The notes beneath the pieces were generated by a model. That model made no database searches. It was not told where the DNA came from and saw only the letters and a program-made list of their open reading frames with translations. From assembly GCA_020543525.1 (NCBI GenBank), contig JAHYIO010000031.1:806001-870000 (forward strand): DNA of 64,000 bases, written 5' to 3'. Source of the DNA: Coriolopsis trogii. Its lineage: Eukaryota > Basidiomycota > Agaricomycetes > Polyporales > Polyporaceae. Every line of letters begins with the position of its first letter. Within the stretch, counting starts at the first letter, position 1. A program made the position numbers and the translations under genes. Shown in pieces: positions 60,773-64,000 of the stretch.

Positions 60773-60991
60773 CAGCACCACTTCCAAAACTGTTTCCAAG
60801 AGTAGCACCCAAAGAGTGCTCAATATCTAAGCAAGGTCTGGGCTGAATTGCATGAAACTTTGTTTGCTGGATAGCTAGGAAGCAGGTCTATCCAACGCAA
60901 TTTATTGCATATTTATATACCAGGTATATACAGAGATATACACATTTTCGTCGGAAAGTCACAATCTTGGAAACAGTTATGTAAGCCACTG
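60773..60991 (-). repeat. right terminal inverted repeat of the Tc1-like element
   Basis: 219 bp, reverse complement of 59372-59590 with only a few mismatches (for example CTGTATATACC here against CTGTAGATACC at the left). Confidence 0.9.
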
Positions 60992-61227
60992 TACAAGCGC
61001 ACATACATTTGCTGTTAGCACCAGTATATGACACTTGTATAACATTCTAGTTATCCTCAACCGGCTTGTTATCACTGTGTATTTGACCGGATTGTGTGCC
61101 AGGAAGTCATGGAGGGTGGAGTTGGTGCAGATTTTCACTATCAGACATGATTTTGCTTGCATATCAGGTCAATTTGTAAGCTAACCTATGTATTATGTGA
61201 CTTTATCAGGCCATGGATTATGGGTTA

Positions 61228-61660
61228 CAGTCGAAACCCTCTTATCCCATACCTCCGATAACCCATAACCTCTAATATCCCATAGATTTTGCCGGGTCCC
61301 GAGTTGGTTCTATGGGGCAAATCCCATAACCTCCCATAACCCTTAACCCATAGCCTTTGCCGGCCAATAACCCATAGGTTTTATCATTTTGTATCCTGAA
61401 AGTGTGCCTTGAGCTAAGATTATGGGGCTTATAATCCCCGTTGGCTTTCAGTTTATGGGTATACAACTCCGCTCTAGATGATTGTAAGCAAGAATGAACG
61501 TTGAGAATTTGTGGGCCCTAGTGTTGTCGGGCGCTTGAGCCATGATAACGGGTTACAGGATGAAGCGCTCGACGAGCGCCTCCTCTCGTAGCCCATAACC
61601 TCCGAAAACCCATAGTTTTGGGCTTCTCCCGAGAGGTATGGGATAAGAGGGTTTCGACTG
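61228..61660. mobile_element. 433 bp miniature inverted-repeat element
   Basis: TA|CAGTCGAAACCCTCTTATC at the left (TA at 61226-61227) is matched perfectly over about 28 bp by the reverse complement of the right end (TA at 61661-61662). The interior has no gene and repeats CCCATAACCTC-type motifs in both directions. The ends resemble those of the surrounding element (CAGTC..A..CCCT), so the two are related families of TA-inserting, pogo/mariner-type elements. Confidence 0.75.
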
Positions 61661-61830
61661 TACTACAGGGTTATGGGTTATCTCCCCTGTCCCAAGTCGG
61701 GAAGGCCGAAAATGTATGGGATAAACTGGTTCATAGGTTACAAAAGGTATGGGATAGGAGGGAGTTGACTGTAGCACCAGCCAACTGTCAAGCCATGCTT
61801 GATATTGTGCCCTTTTTATTGATGCAGTAT

Positions 61831-62150
61831 GGGGTGTGACTTGTAACCATTTTAAAGTCAAAGCAGTGCAGTAGGACCTCAGAATAGGTGTGACTGAGAG
61901 CTTGTGGCACTGAAGGTGCCCAAAGAATTACCATATACTGTGCAATTTTGATCAATGTGGTGCATTCTATATCACAGGGACCTTGTTCACGGTATATCAT
62001 AGTATGTGTCTCAGGTCACAAAGGATCTGGCTGCTCTGTGATCTGCCCAAAGAAGTGCTGGAGCACTGTATATAGTAGCTCTTGGTCACATCTATTCTGG
62101 GGTCCCATTGCACTGCTTTAACTTCTCAGAGTGATCATAGGTCACACCCC
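61831..62150. repeat. foldback sequence with ~65 bp arms
   Basis: The left arm (61831-61894, GGGGTGTGACTTGTAACC...) and right arm (62085-62150) are imperfect reverse complements, estimated by eye at about 75-80% identity. Both contain AAAGCAGTGCA-like and AGAATAG-like blocks. It would form a hairpin with a loop of about 190 bp. Probably the remains of another miniature element. Confidence 0.55.
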
Positions 62151-62519
62151 ATGCCACATTGATCAGAATGGCACAGTACATTGCTTCAGAACCCCCTGGA
62201 GCAGGTTACAGTGGCCAGACCCTCTGTGACCTGTGACACATGCCACAATATGTTGTGGATGGGGTCCTTATAATATAGGATGTACTGTTGATGAGCCTCC
62301 AGGGCTTCTGGTATGCACAATGCTATTCTAAACCATATTCAAGAGTATGATCAATTTAAGAAATCTTTACTTAAGAACTAGAGGATGTCAAGTCAGCTCC
62401 TTCCTAAGCCTTGCAGGTCAAAGATTATATTCAATGTATAGGGCTTGTCTGGACAAGCTAACACCATGGCATTTGGCTCCTCACCTTTGTTTCCTTTATT
62501 CAAAAGCTTTACCATTACT

Positions 62520-62750
62520 TTTAAATGATTTGTAGTTGTCTTTAAATGGTTCATTGTTGTCTTCCAATAGTTAGTTGACATCTTTAAACAGTTTTTTCTC
62601 CTCTTTGAATAGTTTGGTATCATTTCCTAATGCTTCTTTGTCATTTTCAAACAGTTTGGCATCAGATTTGAATAGTCTGGCATTGTTTTTAAATGGTCCA
62701 TTGTCATTTTTGAATAGTCTGTTGTCATTTCTGAACAGTTTGGCATTGGG
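62520..62750. repeat. 21 bp tandem repeat array (11 imperfect units)
   Basis: Eleven consecutive 21-bp units of the type TTTGAATAGTTTGGCATCATT begin at 62520 and every 21 bp thereafter. Being a multiple of three, the array encodes heptads in every frame: LNSLxSF on the plus strand, and LFKNDxx on the minus strand, the latter charged and coiled-coil-like. No surrounding gene could be identified. Confidence 0.75.
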
Positions 62751-64000
62751 TTCAAAGATGACCCTCTGCTAAAACCAGGGACCTTCCTCCCTTTGCATCT
62801 GACTTTATTGATAATAAGTGCTCAAAGACTACTTTGGGACATGCGCAAATCAGCTTCTTACCAAGGCCTAGACTCACAACTGCACAATGGCTTTGGATGA
62901 AGATCCAACTAGACAAAGTGTTATGGGCAATTCAACGTTGAAGTCACAAGTGCATCTATTATTTCTCCAACTACTATACAGGGATTCACAAGCATGCAGC
63001 AAGTCAGAATCACAAGCAGCATGACTAGTGAGGACTCTGCAAGGAGCCACGAATATTTAACAATGGCAGTTTTGAGGATGTAACATTTCAACAGCTCAAA
63101 ACCTCCTTCTGTTTTAGGAAAGTTCCAAGGTGCTCTTAGAGTCAAAATTACTGGTGGTAATCGTTTGACCTAGGAGTGTCCAACATTTTGCAGTCAGCTA
63201 AACAAGGCTTCAGTACTGAAGTGGGTTGCTTGTTATCAAATTGCAGGCACCTTATTTGTGCAGGCAAGACTCAGAGCAGGTTCAATGGCCTCAAGCATAC
63301 CAAACATCACACTTATTATAGGTGCCCTGCATAGCTGAAGTGGCTCAATAAGGCAAGCAAATTCAGCCTTCAGCCACAAATTTGTATGCCAGGATATATC
63401 ATGGCCTTGACCTTGTAGCTTAAAGGGGATTAGTTGAAGTAAGTTAGTTGCAAGGATTGTGCAATTCTTGGCAAAGGAGGAATGAGCCAGAGTGCAGAGC
63501 AGAATAGCACAAGCATAGCAGAGCCTTTTAGGATAGCGTTTTGAACTTTTTAATTCAAGTTTTGTTTGCCTCTCAGAGTTCAGATCTCTAAGCCAATAAG
63601 ACCTCTCAATACTAGTTGTGATTCTGGCAGCACATACAAAGCGTAGCTTGGTCGGTCAGTAATATCCTCATCCTTTTGAATCCTCATTCTCAAACCATCA
63701 AATCATCTCTGTCAAATTGTCTCTCATGTACCTTGAATCTTGTATTGTCTTAGAGCTTATATGCTCTTTTTGGAGCCCTTTTTTTCCTTTGACCATTGAA
63801 CCTGCTGAGTATCTGAATACTACACCCTCAAACCTGGTGGTTCTTCCTGCTTCTCAGTTTGACTACAGTCACAATTTGAGCAGCATATACAAAGTATAGC
63901 TTAGTCGGTCAGTGATCTCTTTTGTTCTTTTATCCTTGTCTTCAAACTATCAAATTGTCCCTGTTGAATTGTCCTTGAGTTACCAAATCATCCTTATTGA
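62751..64000. other. AT-rich DNA without genes
   Basis: No open frame with recognisable motifs. The region reads like old transposon-derived DNA. A pair of direct repeats is listed separately. Confidence 0.5.
63628..63975. repeat. pair of ~95 bp direct repeats, 253 bp apart
   Basis: The first copy (63628-63724) and the second (63881-63975) share CAGCAYATACAAAG, TAGCTTRGTCGGTCAGT and AAATTGTC blocks in the same order and orientation. They may be units of a longer tandem array cut by the window end, or the ends of a degraded element. Confidence 0.55.

Larger units (their letters stand above)
59372..60991 (-). mobile_element. complete Tc1-like DNA transposon, 1620 bp
   Basis: It is bounded by TA (59370-59371 and 60992-60993) and begins CAGTGGCTTACATAACTG at each end in inverted orientation. 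The terminal repeats are 219 bp long (59372-59590 and 60773-60991) and nearly identical, with only a few mismatches seen. A single uninterrupted transposase gene lies between them on the minus strand. With near-identical ends and an intact gene the copy looks young and possibly active. Confidence 0.93.
59272..61771. mobile_element. TA-flanked inverted-repeat element, interrupted by two others
   Basis: The left end begins TA|CAGTCAACTCCCTCCTAA and the right end, reverse complemented, begins TA|CAGTCAACTCCCTCCTAT. About 25 of the first 27 bases match and TA stands on both sides (59270-59271 and 61772-61773). TA targets and CAGT-type ends point to the Tc1/mariner-pogo group. The element's own sequence is only about 450 bp once the Tc1-like element (59372-60991) and the small element (61228-61660) are removed, so it is a miniature non-autonomous copy. 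Its arms are rich in CCCATAA/TTATGGG motifs. Confidence 0.7.

Overview
The window is nuclear DNA of a filamentous basidiomycete, most likely a white-rot wood-decay Agaricomycete of the Polyporales type (inference). The evidence is: genes cut by many introns of about 50-65 nt with GTRNGT donors, a class II manganese-type peroxidase with 12 introns, a microsomal P450, an F-box protein and a Zn2Cys6 regulator of the kinds common in that group, intron-containing tRNAs, and Tc1-type DNA transposons. There are no operons, plasmid or prophage features. Gene models were built by hand by following reading frames across GT-AG introns. Where every exon junction was checked, this is stated in the entry.

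Layout. From 0 to 5.5 kb there is an F-box-like gene (minus) in weakly coding DNA. From 5.6 to 12.3 kb come a hemerythrin-like protein (plus), a Zn2Cys6 transcription factor (minus) and a BSD-domain protein (minus). At 12.6-14.2 kb lies CPA1, the arginine-specific carbamoyl-phosphate synthase small subunit, preceded by a spliced upstream ORF that encodes an arginine-attenuator-like peptide. A tRNA-Leu(CAA) and a broken membrane-protein gene follow. At 16.6-19.5 kb is a Cdc1/MPPE1-like metallophosphoesterase that has lost catalytic residues and carries a 556 bp inverted-repeat element inside an intron. ELG1 (PCNA unloader) is at 20.8-23.8 kb.

From 24.5 to 43.7 kb two diverged copies of a ~1.8-2.0 kb sequence lie in inverted orientation. 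They enclose an FCP1/NIF-type phosphatase, a pfkB sugar kinase (minus), the manganese peroxidase (plus) and a RAD5/HLTF-like DNA repair translocase with an N-terminal PARP-type zinc finger (minus). A P450 (minus) follows at 43.9-46.3 kb. The second, catalytically intact metallophosphoesterase paralogue is at 47.6-49.5 kb, converging on a small OB-fold protein that looks like telomeric TEN1. Next are an unrecognised barrel-like enzyme (50.6-53.4 kb, minus), a doubtful minus-strand gene, UGP1 (56.5-58.5 kb) and tRNA-Arg(ACG).

From about 58.9 kb to the end the DNA becomes AT-rich and transposon-dominated. An intact Tc1-like element (1620 bp, 219 bp terminal repeats) and a second miniature element are both nested inside an older TA-flanked element. 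These are followed by a foldback sequence, a 21-bp tandem repeat array and direct repeats.

Functional themes: genome maintenance (ELG1, RAD5-like, candidate TEN1), central metabolism (CPA1, UGP1, sugar kinase), and wood-decay or xenobiotic functions (peroxidase, P450). Neighbours do not form an obvious cluster.
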